NCBI RefSeq assembly: GCF_023169965.1
Contig: NZ_AP025592.1
Location: forward strand, 2,480,001 to 2,544,000
Length of the DNA: 64,000 nt
Direction: 5' to 3'
Source of the DNA: Anaeromyxobacter paludicola
GTDB lineage: Bacteria > Myxococcota > Myxococcia > Myxococcales > Anaeromyxobacteraceae
Position 1 is the first letter of the stretch. Every line of letters begins with the position of its first letter. Positions 8,201 to 16,141 of the stretch are shown here, piece after piece. The translations under genes were made by a program, and so were the position numbers. The notes below the pieces were generated by a model. That model had not been told where the DNA came from and did no database searches. It saw nothing but the letters and a program-made list of their open reading frames with translations.

Positions 8201-10168
8201 GACCTGCTCCCCAAGCTCAAGAACGCGCTCCTCTCCCACGACTACTTCGTGGACGGGAACACCATGGTGCGCGACGTCTGGGTGGACGGGACCTCCGGCG
8301 GCGCGAAGGACGGCAGGAAGCAGCCGGGCGAGTTCCACACGCTGGCGGTGCTCTCGGAGCGCGCCGGCGGGAGCGAGTACGTGGCCCTCGACGTCACCAG
8401 CCCGCGCAGCCCGAGGTTCCTCTGGATGTACCCCCAGCCCTGCACCATCGACGTGAGCATGATGGGACAGTCGTGGTCGGGCTTCGCGCCCCGGCCGCCG
8501 CCCATCGGCCCGGTGAAGCTGGCGGTGGCGAAGAAGGGGCCGCAGGACCCGACCGGCCGCGGGTTCGAGGAGCGCTGGATCGTGATGCTGAACGGCGGCT
8601 ACGACCCCTCGCTCACCAAGGGGCGCGGCGTCTGGATGATCGACGCCTGGACCGGGCAGCTCGTCTGGAAGTTCACCAACGACGAGCTGCAGGCCAACGT
8701 CAACTCGAGCGGCGGGATGTGGCCGGTGCCGGGCGGCGTGGCGCTCCTCGACATCGGCGCCGCCAGCCAGGCCCGGGTGGACTCGGACGGCTTCTTCGAC
8801 ACCGCCACCTGGGGCGACGTGGGCGGGCAGCTCTACGTGGCCCGCTTCCAGAGCCCGGGCGTCCTCTCGAACGGGGTCGTCGGGAACTGGACCGCGGCGC
8901 GCGCCTTCGAGGAGCAGCGCCAGGGCAACGACGCCCAGAACGTCGCCGGGCGGAGCGAGTTCTACTACATGCCCGCCAACACCGTGGACCCGGCCACCGG
9001 CTTCCTCCACAGCTACCTCGGGTCCGGGAACCGGGAGCGCATGCTCCAGGTGGGCGCCGGCTGCGGCCCGGACGACGTGTTCGGCTGCTTCCAGGGCGGC
9101 TGCAACACCGACGTGTCCACCGACTACGACTACGGCTCCTGCACCGTCTCGGTGAAGGCCCACTCCAACAACGGCGTCATCAAGCAGGACCGCTCATCGT
9201 CCACCTGCCCCACCTCCGGGCCGGTCTCCTGCGACCAGCTCTCGGTGAAGGTGAAGCTGCAGACCGTGTGCAACGGCTGGAAGCCCTCGGGTGGCGGCGT
9301 GGGCGCCTCGATGAGCTGCGACGCCCACGGCGCCTGCGGCTCGGTGGTGAAGGTGCGCAAGGGGAACGACGTCCCGACCAAGAAGCTCGCCGCCAGCACC
9401 ACCCACAGCCGCTTCTACGGGATCTGGTCCTACGGGGGCGCCCGCTCCTTCGACGGCGGGACCGGCGCGACGGCGGCCTGGACCAGCGCCGTCACCTTCG
9501 ACCGCAACCGGCTCACCGACGTCGCCTACGGGGGGACCTGCCTCGGCACCGCCGGGGGCACGTGCAGCCTCGTGGACGCCACCTACGCCTCGGTCTCGAG
9601 CGCGGGCGCCGTCACGTGCGGCGCCGCCGGCCCGGCCAGCTGCACGGCCGGCTCGTACGACGCCGGCTGGATGTACGAGTACGGGCGCGTCGCGGCCTGC
9701 CAGCTCCAGGGCGGGTGCGCCGACACCAAGGACTGGCTCGACGAGAAGACCGGCTCCGGCGCGACCGTGCTCGCCGGCTGCGTGAACTGGAACTCCTTCC
9801 GGCCGATGGGCTCGGCCATCAGCAGCACCTCGCCGTGCCAGACCAACGCCGGGACCCCGCGGAACTACACCTACCTCTCCGACTACCTCACCGGCGCCCC
9901 GTCGACCACCTGCGGCCAGGTGGGCGCGAGCGCCATCACCCGCGCCAGCACGCGCCCCACCATCGCCCCGCCGCTCGACCCGACGCAGATGGTGGCCCTG
10001 GGGGCCAACCGGCAGGTGACCTACTCGACGGCGCAGATCGAGCCGGGGAGCCCGCCGCAGTCGCAGCAGGTCGGCACGACGAGCGAGCTCGGTCAGACCA
10101 TCTACTGGCTGGAGGTCCCCCGCGAGCTGCACGCCTGCCGGCACGCCGACGCCTCGCAGTGCGAGTGA
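5270..10168 (+). CDS. pilY1: PilY1-like pilus tip adhesin with VWA domain
   Basis: This very large protein (1632 aa) has a signal peptide (about 1-26). A von Willebrand A-type region follows, with a MIDAS-like DNSSSM motif (D68, S70, S72) and a second strand VVIITDGEP near residue 400. The C-terminal half begins around residue 860 (FHSSPAVVNPP) and matches the PilY1 beta-propeller, including LVGANDGMLHAFDGG. A DxNxNGxID calcium-loop candidate lies near residues 904-912 and a DSDGDG loop near 728. PilY1 proteins act at the pilus tip in adhesion, extension control and surface sensing. Many cysteines in the last third suggest disulfides. It ends the minor-pilin operon, which supports the call. 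Confidence 0.88.
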   Translation: MRISSRPLRNLAFLLACCLAPFASDAVNDVACCNLAASFGTSIFQGGNGDEDFFSVPGGSANLMILLDNSSSMLDFPNPLPFPSSWPTSTRGVCSGTALDAYTGLRTQTPYDNGATNGSGNYPLADNPPWSLANCKAASTDGGTGTCLFNGASYYRYLSGSDGIGTPAQAWNTSTATEYKKASTACAHAQSPGECAACLDGAGYYLYWNAAYGSNDAAFRGDFVNAYPPKFVIARKVVKNLAMFDDNNPSQLDTLRIGLTIFNPNNALSKTVGTSLGSYDGGQLVVPLGPSCDAYPAQYADMQAPRQVLINAINDPTKVMFYNAGTNGIGTPLAEALFNVGQYFSTSGATGPYQTLFGSSWVNPSFDESASGTVGASAATWTGSRTNQHSICWSCQQSSVVIITDGEPMGDDNLPSSSASSAHSAFSVNGKGDFRKWDYTALRCDHDCGTDLSNGAPNLLHKVAAFLYQTDLRSDAEAMTLNGVSVGAQTGQQNVDTYTISFGISGTPATSPAIDLLTSAADATHGHGFFSNTSNDAELEQALADAAGDIVARATSFSVSNTTPLQTSQNAQLFLARFRPSTAADWEGHLYRFRLWNEVAEGCDAGKSTAAQTPAACVTAGGGTKLLNPNLNGDEAGGKAICGAVFILDGDCDPVLEDASGEFMKSSFLGSQLVAGTTPARPVWDAGRMLSDPVAAAAAPRDPDGGTPYRSARWGASSADRRRIYTVTDSDGDGLLTAADQLIELDEDHVATLLPLLALDAGYCTTLYKRMGVLGLPGWSATDLTQCAKQVVNFVRGWDVLDEDGDNCGGPGFPGNDTSCPSTSAPGTGAYAGHKLGAERDRTADARSTPQFWKLGDVFHSSPAVVNPPASELLCDLGLDNQCLATLHSPKSLTTEVQTPADWDVNGNGRIDPGEDAFEQYRRDNSRRVRLVLVGANDGMLHAFDGGSPDLSRAPDWLGNYPYTDGSGAELWAFVPPDLLPKLKNALLSHDYFVDGNTMVRDVWVDGTSGGAKDGRKQPGEFHTLAVLSERAGGSEYVALDVTSPRSPRFLWMYPQPCTIDVSMMGQSWSGFAPRPPPIGPVKLAVAKKGPQDPTGRGFEERWIVMLNGGYDPSLTKGRGVWMIDAWTGQLVWKFTNDELQANVNSSGGMWPVPGGVALLDIGAASQARVDSDGFFDTATWGDVGGQLYVARFQSPGVLSNGVVGNWTAARAFEEQRQGNDAQNVAGRSEFYYMPANTVDPATGFLHSYLGSGNRERMLQVGAGCGPDDVFGCFQGGCNTDVSTDYDYGSCTVSVKAHSNNGVIKQDRSSSTCPTSGPVSCDQLSVKVKLQTVCNGWKPSGGGVGASMSCDAHGACGSVVKVRKGNDVPTKKLAASTTHSRFYGIWSYGGARSFDGGTGATAAWTSAVTFDRNRLTDVAYGGTCLGTAGGTCSLVDATYASVSSAGAVTCGAAGPASCTAGSYDAGWMYEYGRVAACQLQGGCADTKDWLDEKTGSGATVLAGCVNWNSFRPMGSAISSTSPCQTNAGTPRNYTYLSDYLTGAPSTTCGQVGASAITRASTRPTIAPPLDPTQMVALGANRQVTYSTAQIEPGSPPQSQQVGTTSELGQTIYWLEVPRELHACRHADASQCE

Positions 10169-10180
10169 GCGGGGCGGGCG

Positions 10181-10215
10181 CCGCGCGGGCGGGGGGTTGG
10201 CCCCCCGCCGCGCGG
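10181..10215. terminator. Bidirectional hairpin terminator between convergent genes
   Basis: CCGCGCGG and CGGGGGG pair with CCCCCCG and CCGCGCGG around a TTGG loop, with one bulged G (about 15 pairs). It lies 12 bp after the PilY1 stop and 13 bp beyond the stop of the convergent collagen-like gene. There is no clear T-run, which is common in very G+C-rich genomes. Confidence 0.65.
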
Positions 10216-10228
10216 GAACGGCGTCGGC

Positions 10229-11656
10229 TCAGGCCCCGGTGATCTGCAGCGGCGGCGTGATGACCGCCGGCAGGCCGATGTCCTGGGGCGTCACCGGCTT
10301 CAGCTCCCACCCGAAGTTGGTCGAGCTGGAGGGGGTGCAGGTGGGGCCCGAGTTCTCGATGGCGGTCACGGTGCCCATGGCGGCGCTCCAGGAGACCCCG
10401 TTCGCGTCCACGGTCTTCGGCACCATCAGCACGCCGGCCAGCGCGCCGTAGTAGACCTGCCTCCCCCACGCCGGCCTCACCGTGGCGCTGCCGGCGTTCG
10501 CGAAGGCCGTCCCGGTGCAGCTCGCCCCGGTCCAGTACATCTGCGAGTTCACGAACCCGCCGGACCAGGAGATCGTCACCTGGTAACCGGCCGGCGTGAG
10601 CACCTGGACGCCGTTCCCGGAGAGGCTCATCACGTGGCCGAGCGTCTGGCCGTTCGCGTCGACGGCGCGGATGCCTCCGTCCTGCCCGGCCGGCCCGGCC
10701 GGCCCGGGGATGCTGCACACGTAGGTCGGCGCGGCGCCGCCCACCTGCAGCTTCGCGCCGCCGAAGAAGCAGTTGGCGCCGGGGCTCTCGGTGGTGATCG
10801 TGACGCTCTCGCCCGGCGCCCCGGTCGCGCCCGCCGCGCCGGTGGCCCCGGTCGCGCCAGTGGCGCCAGTGGCGCCCGTCGCTCCCGCCGGCCCCGTGTC
10901 GCCCGTGGCCCCGGTCGCGCCCTGCGCGCCCGGCGCGCCGTCGCAGACGTACGCCGGCTCGCCGGCGCCGACCTGGAGCTTCTGCCCGCCGTAGGCGCAG
11001 TTCGCCCCCGGAGGCTCGGTCGTCATCGTGACGCCCTGGCCCGCCGTGCCGTCGCCGCCCTGCGCCCCGTTGCACACGTACAGCGGAGCCCCGGCGCCGA
11101 TCTGCAGCGCCACGCCGCCCGCCGCGCAGTGCGCCCCGGCGGGCTCGGCCGTGACGGCGGGGCTCTCTCCGGCCTCGCCGTGGCACACGAAGCTGGGCGC
11201 CTGCGTGCCGGCCTGGATCCGGACGCCGCCCGCCGCGCAGTTCGCGCCCGCCGGCTCGGCGGTGGTGACGACGCCCTGCCCGTCGGCGCCCGACTGTCCG
11301 TTGCAGACGTAGGAGGTGACCTCCGAGCCGGTCCCGACCCGGGTGGTGATGGCCGTGCCGCCGCTGGCGCAGTGCGCGCCGGCGGCCTCGGTGGCCACCG
11401 ACACCTGGGCCGACGCGCCGGAGCTGCCGGCCGCCCCGTTGCACACGTACGTCACCGTGGGAGCGCTCGCGCCCGCGGTCACGGTGAGGCGCTGGCCTCC
11501 CTGCGCGCAGTTCGCGCCGATCGCCTCGTCCTGCACCTGCACCGACGGCGCGACGCCGTCCATCCCCGAGCACCCCAGCGCCGCCGCGGCGACCCCCGCG
11601 ATCGCGGCCAGCGGAAGCCGCCGGACGCACCCGACCCACCTCGAACCGACTCGCAT
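10229..11656 (-). CDS. Surface lipoprotein with Cys-motif repeats and a collagen-like segment
   Basis: This 475-residue protein starts with a lipoprotein signal (AAAALGCSG). Its N-terminal half has about six copies of a roughly 40-residue unit of the form GANC(x)GG-(x)-G-(x)-P-(x)-YVCNG, resembling the DUF7151-type repeat. A collagen-like Gly-X-Y run, mostly GAT triplets, follows at about residues 237-284; then come one more Cys unit and a second short collagen-like run (GPAGPAGQDGG). The C-terminal about 150 residues form a unique, probably beta-rich domain. Bacterial collagen-like runs form trimeric stalks, so a displayed adhesin-like stalk is plausible (inference). Upstream on its strand lie a TTGACT (11723-11718) and an A+T-rich stretch, but the promoter is not clear. 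Confidence 0.8.
   Translation of the reverse strand: MRVGSRWVGCVRRLPLAAIAGVAAAALGCSGMDGVAPSVQVQDEAIGANCAQGGQRLTVTAGASAPTVTYVCNGAAGSSGASAQVSVATEAAGAHCASGGTAITTRVGTGSEVTSYVCNGQSGADGQGVVTTAEPAGANCAAGGVRIQAGTQAPSFVCHGEAGESPAVTAEPAGAHCAAGGVALQIGAGAPLYVCNGAQGGDGTAGQGVTMTTEPPGANCAYGGQKLQVGAGEPAYVCDGAPGAQGATGATGDTGPAGATGATGATGATGATGAAGATGAPGESVTITTESPGANCFFGGAKLQVGGAAPTYVCSIPGPAGPAGQDGGIRAVDANGQTLGHVMSLSGNGVQVLTPAGYQVTISWSGGFVNSQMYWTGASCTGTAFANAGSATVRPAWGRQVYYGALAGVLMVPKTVDANGVSWSAAMGTVTAIENSGPTCTPSSSTNFGWELKPVTPQDIGLPAVITPPLQITGA
10800..10945 (-). repeat. Collagen-like Gly-X-Y coding repeat
   Basis: In-frame 9-bp units encoding mostly Gly-Ala-Thr triplets give about 15 Gly-X-Y triplets in the lipoprotein at 10229-11656. 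The near-identical units could change number by replication slippage without shifting the frame. Confidence 0.8.
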
Positions 11657-11839
11657 GAACCCCCCTGTTCACTTTATGTGATACAGCGCCCTACACTCCC
11701 TTCCACCCGGGCCGGGAAGTCAAGCGCCGCGTGAGCCTCACGCCTCCAGGCGCCCGGAGGCGGTACGGGCGAGCCTCGCCGCGGTGGAGCCGCAGGGTGC
11801 GGACGGTGAGCGCGTCGAGCAGGGCCCGGCGCCGGCGCG

Positions 11840-12271
<432 letters not shown>

Positions 12272-12424
12272 GCCGACCTCCCGACGAGTTTCCGATTCGC
12301 ACCCCCGGGCGCCTCGGTGACGAGCCACAGATTGCCGGGGGCCCTCGCAAGCGGCAAGCCCCCGGGGGCTCGCTTTCGCTCCTCCCGCCTGGCTGGCAGC
12401 GAGCTCGACGCCACTACATATCGA

Positions 12425-12453
12425 TTGACCTCTCGCGCAGACCACAATATGTT
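12425..12453 (+). promoter_or_regulatory. Sigma-70-type promoter for riboswitch-nrdDG
   Basis: TTGACC (12425-12430), a 17-bp spacer and TATGTT (12448-12453) match the vegetative consensus well. The region is locally A+T rich. The predicted start, about 7 bases downstream, falls just at the first pairing strand of the cobalamin riboswitch at 12461, which is strong positional support. Confidence 0.6.
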
Positions 12454-12460
12454 GCGCTTC

Positions 12461-12643
12461 GCGCTGGTGCTCGGGGGTTCCACCCTCGAGCGAATAGGGA
12501 ACCCGGTTCGACTCCGGGGCTGCCCCGCAGCGGTAAGCGAGAACGACCTCCGCCACACGCACTGGCCGGTTCGGCTGGGAAGCGGCGGACAGTAGGGTCC
12601 GGGACGTCCCGGAGCGCTCGCGAGCCCGAAGACCTGCCAGCGC
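12461..12643 (+). ncRNA. Cobalamin (B12) riboswitch
   Basis: The core shows the B12-box signature: GAATAGGGAA, then CCGGTTCGACTCCGG, GCTGCCCCGCAGCGGTAAGCG, and a 3' AGCCCGAAGACCTGCC. GCGCTGG at 12461-12467 pairs perfectly with CCAGCGC at 12637-12643 to close the P1 stem. Internal elements typical of the class (CACTGG, then GGGAAG) are in order. The element binds adenosylcobalamin or a relative and usually switches off downstream genes when B12 is plentiful. The downstream operon is nrdDG, a B12-independent ribonucleotide reductase, which matches the known logic of B12 control over B12-independent isozymes. Confidence 0.9.
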
Positions 12644-12667
12644 CCGCCGCCGGAGCTCCGGCGGCGG
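12644..12667 (+). promoter_or_regulatory. Perfect palindrome directly after the riboswitch P1 stem
   Basis: A 24-bp perfect inverted repeat begins on the base after the P1 stem. As RNA it would form a very stable G+C hairpin. It has no T-run after it, so a classic terminator is doubtful; it may be part of the expression platform or an insulator helix. This is inference from position. Confidence 0.4.
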
Positions 12668-12746
12668 AACGACCACCTGCCCCGTGGGAGGGCGGAGGTC
12701 CCTCGCGCGGCGGCCCCAGGGGTCACGTGCGCCCGGGGCCCTCCGC

Positions 12747-12774
12747 GCCTCCCTCGAGGCCGCCGCGAGGAGGC
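12747..12774 (+). promoter_or_regulatory. Hairpin masking the nrdD ribosome binding site
   Basis: GCCTCCCTCG (12747-12756) can pair with CGAGGAGGC (12766-12774) with one bulged C. The right arm contains the strong Shine-Dalgarno GAGGAGG (12767-12773) that serves the GTG start at 12778. Blocking the ribosome site is a usual output of G+C-rich B12 riboswitches. I did not find an obvious alternative pairing with the aptamer by eye. Confidence 0.5.
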
Positions 12775-12777
12775 ACC

Positions 12778-14886
12778 GTGTTCGACACCATCGAGAAGCG
12801 CGACGGACGGATCGTCCCGTTCGACGCGAGCCGCATCCTGAAGGCCATCACCCAGGCGGGCGCCGCCACCGGCGAGCTCGGGCCCGATGAAGCGCGGCGG
12901 CTCTGCCAGCGCGTCCTCGCCATCGCCGACGCGACCCTCGACGGCCGCCCCACCGTGGAGCGGATCCAGGACCTCGTGGAGGACGTCCTCCTCGCGAGCC
13001 CTCACCGGCGCACCGCTCGCGCCTACACCGTCTACCGCGAGCAGCACCGCGCGCTGCGCGAGGTGTCGGACGCGGCCAGCGTGGCCCTGGTGGACGCCTA
13101 CCTCGACCGCGCCGACTGGCAGGTGGCCGAGAACGCCAACATGGCCTTCAGCCTCCAGGGGCTCAACAACTACGTGGCGAGCCACGTCAGCTCCACCTAC
13201 TGGCTCGAGCGACTCTACCCGCCGGAGGTGCGGGACGCCCACCGCTCGGGCGACCTGCACCTCCACGACCTCAACCTGCTCGCCGTCTACTGCGTGGGCT
13301 GGGACCTCGGCGACCTGCTCACCGAGGGGTTCCGCGGCGCGGCCGGCAAGGCGGAGAGCGCCCCGGCGCGCCACTTCCGCACCGCCCTCGGGCAGATCGC
13401 CAACTTCTTCTACACGCTGCAGGGCGAGGCGGCGGGGGCCCAGGCCTTCTCGAGCCTCGACACCTACCTCGCGCCCTTCATCCGGCGCGACGGGCTCGGC
13501 GAGGAGGAGGTGCGCCAGGCGCTGCAGGAGTTCGTCTTCAACCTCAACGTGCCGACGCGGGTCGGCTTCCAGACGCCGTTCACCAACGTCACCCTCGACC
13601 TCGAGTGCCCGGCGCGGCTCCGGGACGAGGCGGTGATCATCGGCGGGGAGCGGCAGGAGGCGACCTACGGCGACTTCCAGCCGGAGATGGACCTCTTCAA
13701 CCGCGCCTTCCTCGACGTGATGGCGGGCGGCGACGCCAAGGGGCGCGTCTTCACCTTCCCCATCCCGACCTACAACATCACGCCCGGCTTCGACTACGAC
13801 GACCCCCGGCTCGACCGGCTCTGGGAGGTCACCGCCCGCTACGGCCTCCCCTACTTCGCCAACTTCGTGAACTCCGACCTCTCGCCGGAGGACGCGCGGA
13901 GCATGTGCTGCCGGCTGCGCCTCGACACCCGCGGCCTGGAGCGGCGCGGCGGCGGGCTCTTCGGCGCGAGCCCGCTCACCGGCTCCATCGGCGTGGTCAC
14001 GGTCAACCTGCCGCGCCTCGGCCACCTGGCGCGCGACGAGGCCGACTTCCTCGCCCGGCTCGACCGGGTGATGGACCTCGCCCGCGACAGCCTGGTGCTG
14101 AAGCGCAAGGTGCTGGAGCGGTACACGGAGCAGGGGCTCTACCCCTACGTCCGCCACTACCTGCGCCACATCCGCGAGCGCAGCGGCTGCTACTGGCGGA
14201 ACCACTTCTCCACCATCGGGCTGGTCGGGCTGGCGGAGGCGGTCGAGAACCTCCTCGGCGAGCGCTTCGCGAGCGCGCCGGGCCGCGCCTTCGGCCTCAG
14301 GGTCCTCGACCACATGCGCGCCCGGCTCGAGGCGTACCAGGCCGAGACCGGCACCCCGTTCAACCTCGAGGCGACGCCGGCGGAGGGCACGAGCTACCGG
14401 CTGGCGCGGCTCGACAAGGCGCGCCACCCCGCCATTCGCTGCGCCAACGAGGACGCGGCCGCCGCCGGCGCGGCCCCGTACTACACCAACTCGTCGCAGC
14501 TCCCGGTGGACGCGAGCGACGACGTCTTCGCGGTCCTCGATCACCAGGACGAGTTCCAGGCGCGCTACACCGGCGGCACCGTCCAGCACGTCTTCGTGGG
14601 GGAGGCGATCGACGACCCCGCGACGGTGAAGCGGTTCGTCCGGACGGTCTGCCAGCGCTACCGGCTGCCGTACTTCACCGTCACCCCGACCTTCTCGGTC
14701 TGCGGCGAGCACGGCTACGTCGCCGGCGAGCACCCCACCTGCCCGCGCTGCGGGGCGCAGGCGGAGGTCTACTCGCGGATCGTCGGCTACCTGCGGCCGG
14801 TGCAGCAGTGGAACCCGGGCAAGCAGGCCGAGTTCGGGCGCCGCCGCTCGCTCCGCCCGTCCGACGCGCCGGCGGTGTCCCCGTGA
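12778..14886 (+). CDS. nrdD: Anaerobic (class III) ribonucleoside-triphosphate reductase
   Basis: This 702-residue glycyl-radical enzyme reduces NTPs to dNTPs without oxygen. Residues 1-90 form an ATP-cone (KRDGRIVPFDASRI) for allosteric control. The catalytic barrel includes SMCCRLRLD with candidate active-site cysteines. The C-terminus has the metal site C642-x2-H645 ... C655-x2-C658 and the radical motif RIVGYLRPVQQW, with G670 as the predicted radical glycine. The frame is open far upstream, but the GTG at 12778 with GAGGAGG in front gives the correct N-terminus. It is translationally coupled to nrdG by a four-base overlap and lies behind a cobalamin riboswitch. Confidence 0.95.
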   Translation: MFDTIEKRDGRIVPFDASRILKAITQAGAATGELGPDEARRLCQRVLAIADATLDGRPTVERIQDLVEDVLLASPHRRTARAYTVYREQHRALREVSDAASVALVDAYLDRADWQVAENANMAFSLQGLNNYVASHVSSTYWLERLYPPEVRDAHRSGDLHLHDLNLLAVYCVGWDLGDLLTEGFRGAAGKAESAPARHFRTALGQIANFFYTLQGEAAGAQAFSSLDTYLAPFIRRDGLGEEEVRQALQEFVFNLNVPTRVGFQTPFTNVTLDLECPARLRDEAVIIGGERQEATYGDFQPEMDLFNRAFLDVMAGGDAKGRVFTFPIPTYNITPGFDYDDPRLDRLWEVTARYGLPYFANFVNSDLSPEDARSMCCRLRLDTRGLERRGGGLFGASPLTGSIGVVTVNLPRLGHLARDEADFLARLDRVMDLARDSLVLKRKVLERYTEQGLYPYVRHYLRHIRERSGCYWRNHFSTIGLVGLAEAVENLLGERFASAPGRAFGLRVLDHMRARLEAYQAETGTPFNLEATPAEGTSYRLARLDKARHPAIRCANEDAAAAGAAPYYTNSSQLPVDASDDVFAVLDHQDEFQARYTGGTVQHVFVGEAIDDPATVKRFVRTVCQRYRLPYFTVTPTFSVCGEHGYVAGEHPTCPRCGAQAEVYSRIVGYLRPVQQWNPGKQAEFGRRRSLRPSDAPAVSP

Positions 14887-15566
14887 ACCTCGCCGCGCTC
14901 CGGCCCTGCTCGTTCGTGGACTGGCCGGGCCGGATCGCGGCGGTGGCGTTCACGCAGGGCTGCAACCTCGCCTGCCGGTACTGCCACAACCCCGGCCTCG
15001 TGCCGCTCCGGGGAGGCGGCCGGGTCTCCGAGGAGGAGGTGCTCTCGCTCCTCGAGGCCCGCCGCGGGCGGCTCGACGGCCTGGTGGTGACGGGCGGGGA
15101 GCCCACGCTCCAGCCGGCGCTGCCGCGCTTCCTCGCGCGGGTGAAGGAGCGCGGCTTCGCGGTGAAGCTCGACACCAACGGCACCCGGCCCGAGGTGGTG
15201 GAGGCGCTGCTCGCGGCGGGGCTCGTCGATCACCTCGCCGTGGACCTGAAGGCGACCCCGGACGACGCGACGTGGCTCACCGGCTCGGAGGCGCAGCCGC
15301 GCGGCGCCCGCCGCTGCCTCGAGCTCGCCCTGGCGCGGGGCGTGGCGCACGAGGTCCGGACCACGCTCGCCTCCCCGGTCCACCGGCCCGAGGCGCTCGA
15401 CGAGCTCGCCGGGTGGGCCCGCGGCGCCCAGCTCTGGGCGATCCAGCGCTTCCGGCCCGGCGGCCACCTCGACCCCCGGAGCGGGCTCGCGCCGCCCGGC
15501 GACGCCCTCCTCGCCGCGGCCCGCGAGGCGGCGGCGGCCCACGGGCTCGCGCTGCGAGTCCGCTAG
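14883..15566 (+). CDS. nrdG: Anaerobic ribonucleotide reductase activating enzyme (radical SAM)
   Basis: This 227-residue radical SAM protein has the cluster motif C27-x3-C31-x2-C34 (CNLACRYC) and the following GGEPTLQP. Such enzymes cleave S-adenosylmethionine to create the glycyl radical on NrdD. The GTG start overlaps the nrdD stop (GTGA), so the two should be made together. The length fits the stand-alone NrdG-like group, which is longer than the E. coli protein. Its stop abuts the stop of the convergent gene at 15567 with no room for a terminator. Confidence 0.93.
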   Translation: MNLAALRPCSFVDWPGRIAAVAFTQGCNLACRYCHNPGLVPLRGGGRVSEEEVLSLLEARRGRLDGLVVTGGEPTLQPALPRFLARVKERGFAVKLDTNGTRPEVVEALLAAGLVDHLAVDLKATPDDATWLTGSEAQPRGARRCLELALARGVAHEVRTTLASPVHRPEALDELAGWARGAQLWAIQRFRPGGHLDPRSGLAPPGDALLAAAREAAAAHGLALRVR

Positions 15567-16061
15567 CTAGAAGCGCTGCCCGAAGATCGGCAGCAGCACC
15601 GTGCCGCTCCGCTCGCCGGGGTGCAGGTCCGAGAACGAGAGCCCGTCGCGCGGGGGGCGCAGGGCGAGCGCGGGGGCGTGCGGCTCGGACTCGACGATGC
15701 TCCAGATCATGCCGACGGCGAAGCCGATCCCGGCGCTGGTGGCGATCACCGAGAGGACGTCCGGCTGCGCCGGGCCGGCGGTGCCCAGGAGGCCGAGGAC
15801 CCCGCCGCCGATGGCGGCGCCGGTCAGGCCGCCGACGAGCCCGTAGGAGAGCAGGTGGCGCAGCGGATCGCGCCGCACCCGGAAGTCGAGCCGCTGCGAC
15901 GTCGTCACCTGCGCCCGCGAGGCGCGGCAGATAACGAGGCAGGCCACGAGCGCCAGCACGCCCACCGTGCGGGCGGCCCACCGCGCCAGCGCCAGCCGGG
16001 CCGACGGACGACGGCGAGCCCTCGTGGGGGCGTGGGGTCGCAGCGCGGGAAGAGACGTCAT
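15567..16061 (-). CDS. Small membrane protein of unknown function
   Basis: This 164-residue protein has an Arg-rich N-terminus, a first hydrophobic segment (about 34-50, RTVGVLALVACLVICR), then two Gly-rich hydrophobic stretches (about 72-95 and 105-127). A soluble C-terminal tail ends LPIFGQRF. I do not recognise a family. The coding pattern and the ATG at 16061 support a real gene, though the ribosome site is weak. Its stop is back to back with nrdG, and it may be co-transcribed with the stress-protein gene upstream on the same strand (81 bp gap). Confidence 0.6.
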   Translation of the reverse strand: MTSLPALRPHAPTRARRRPSARLALARWAARTVGVLALVACLVICRASRAQVTTSQRLDFRVRRDPLRHLLSYGLVGGLTGAAIGGGVLGLLGTAGPAQPDVLSVIATSAGIGFAVGMIWSIVESEPHAPALALRPPRDGLSFSDLHPGERSGTVLLPIFGQRF

Positions 16062-16141
16062 GCCCGACCGAACAGCCCCTGGCCCCGAAGCCTTCCGCGG
16101 GCGGGCGGAAGGCCCCGAGGAGCGCCCGGCCCTCTTTTCAC

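Noticed and set aside
10634-11734. Plus-strand open frame opposite the collagen-like gene
   Set aside because: Low-complexity Arg/Ala/Gly translation. The minus strand shows a lipobox, Cys repeats and collagen triplets.
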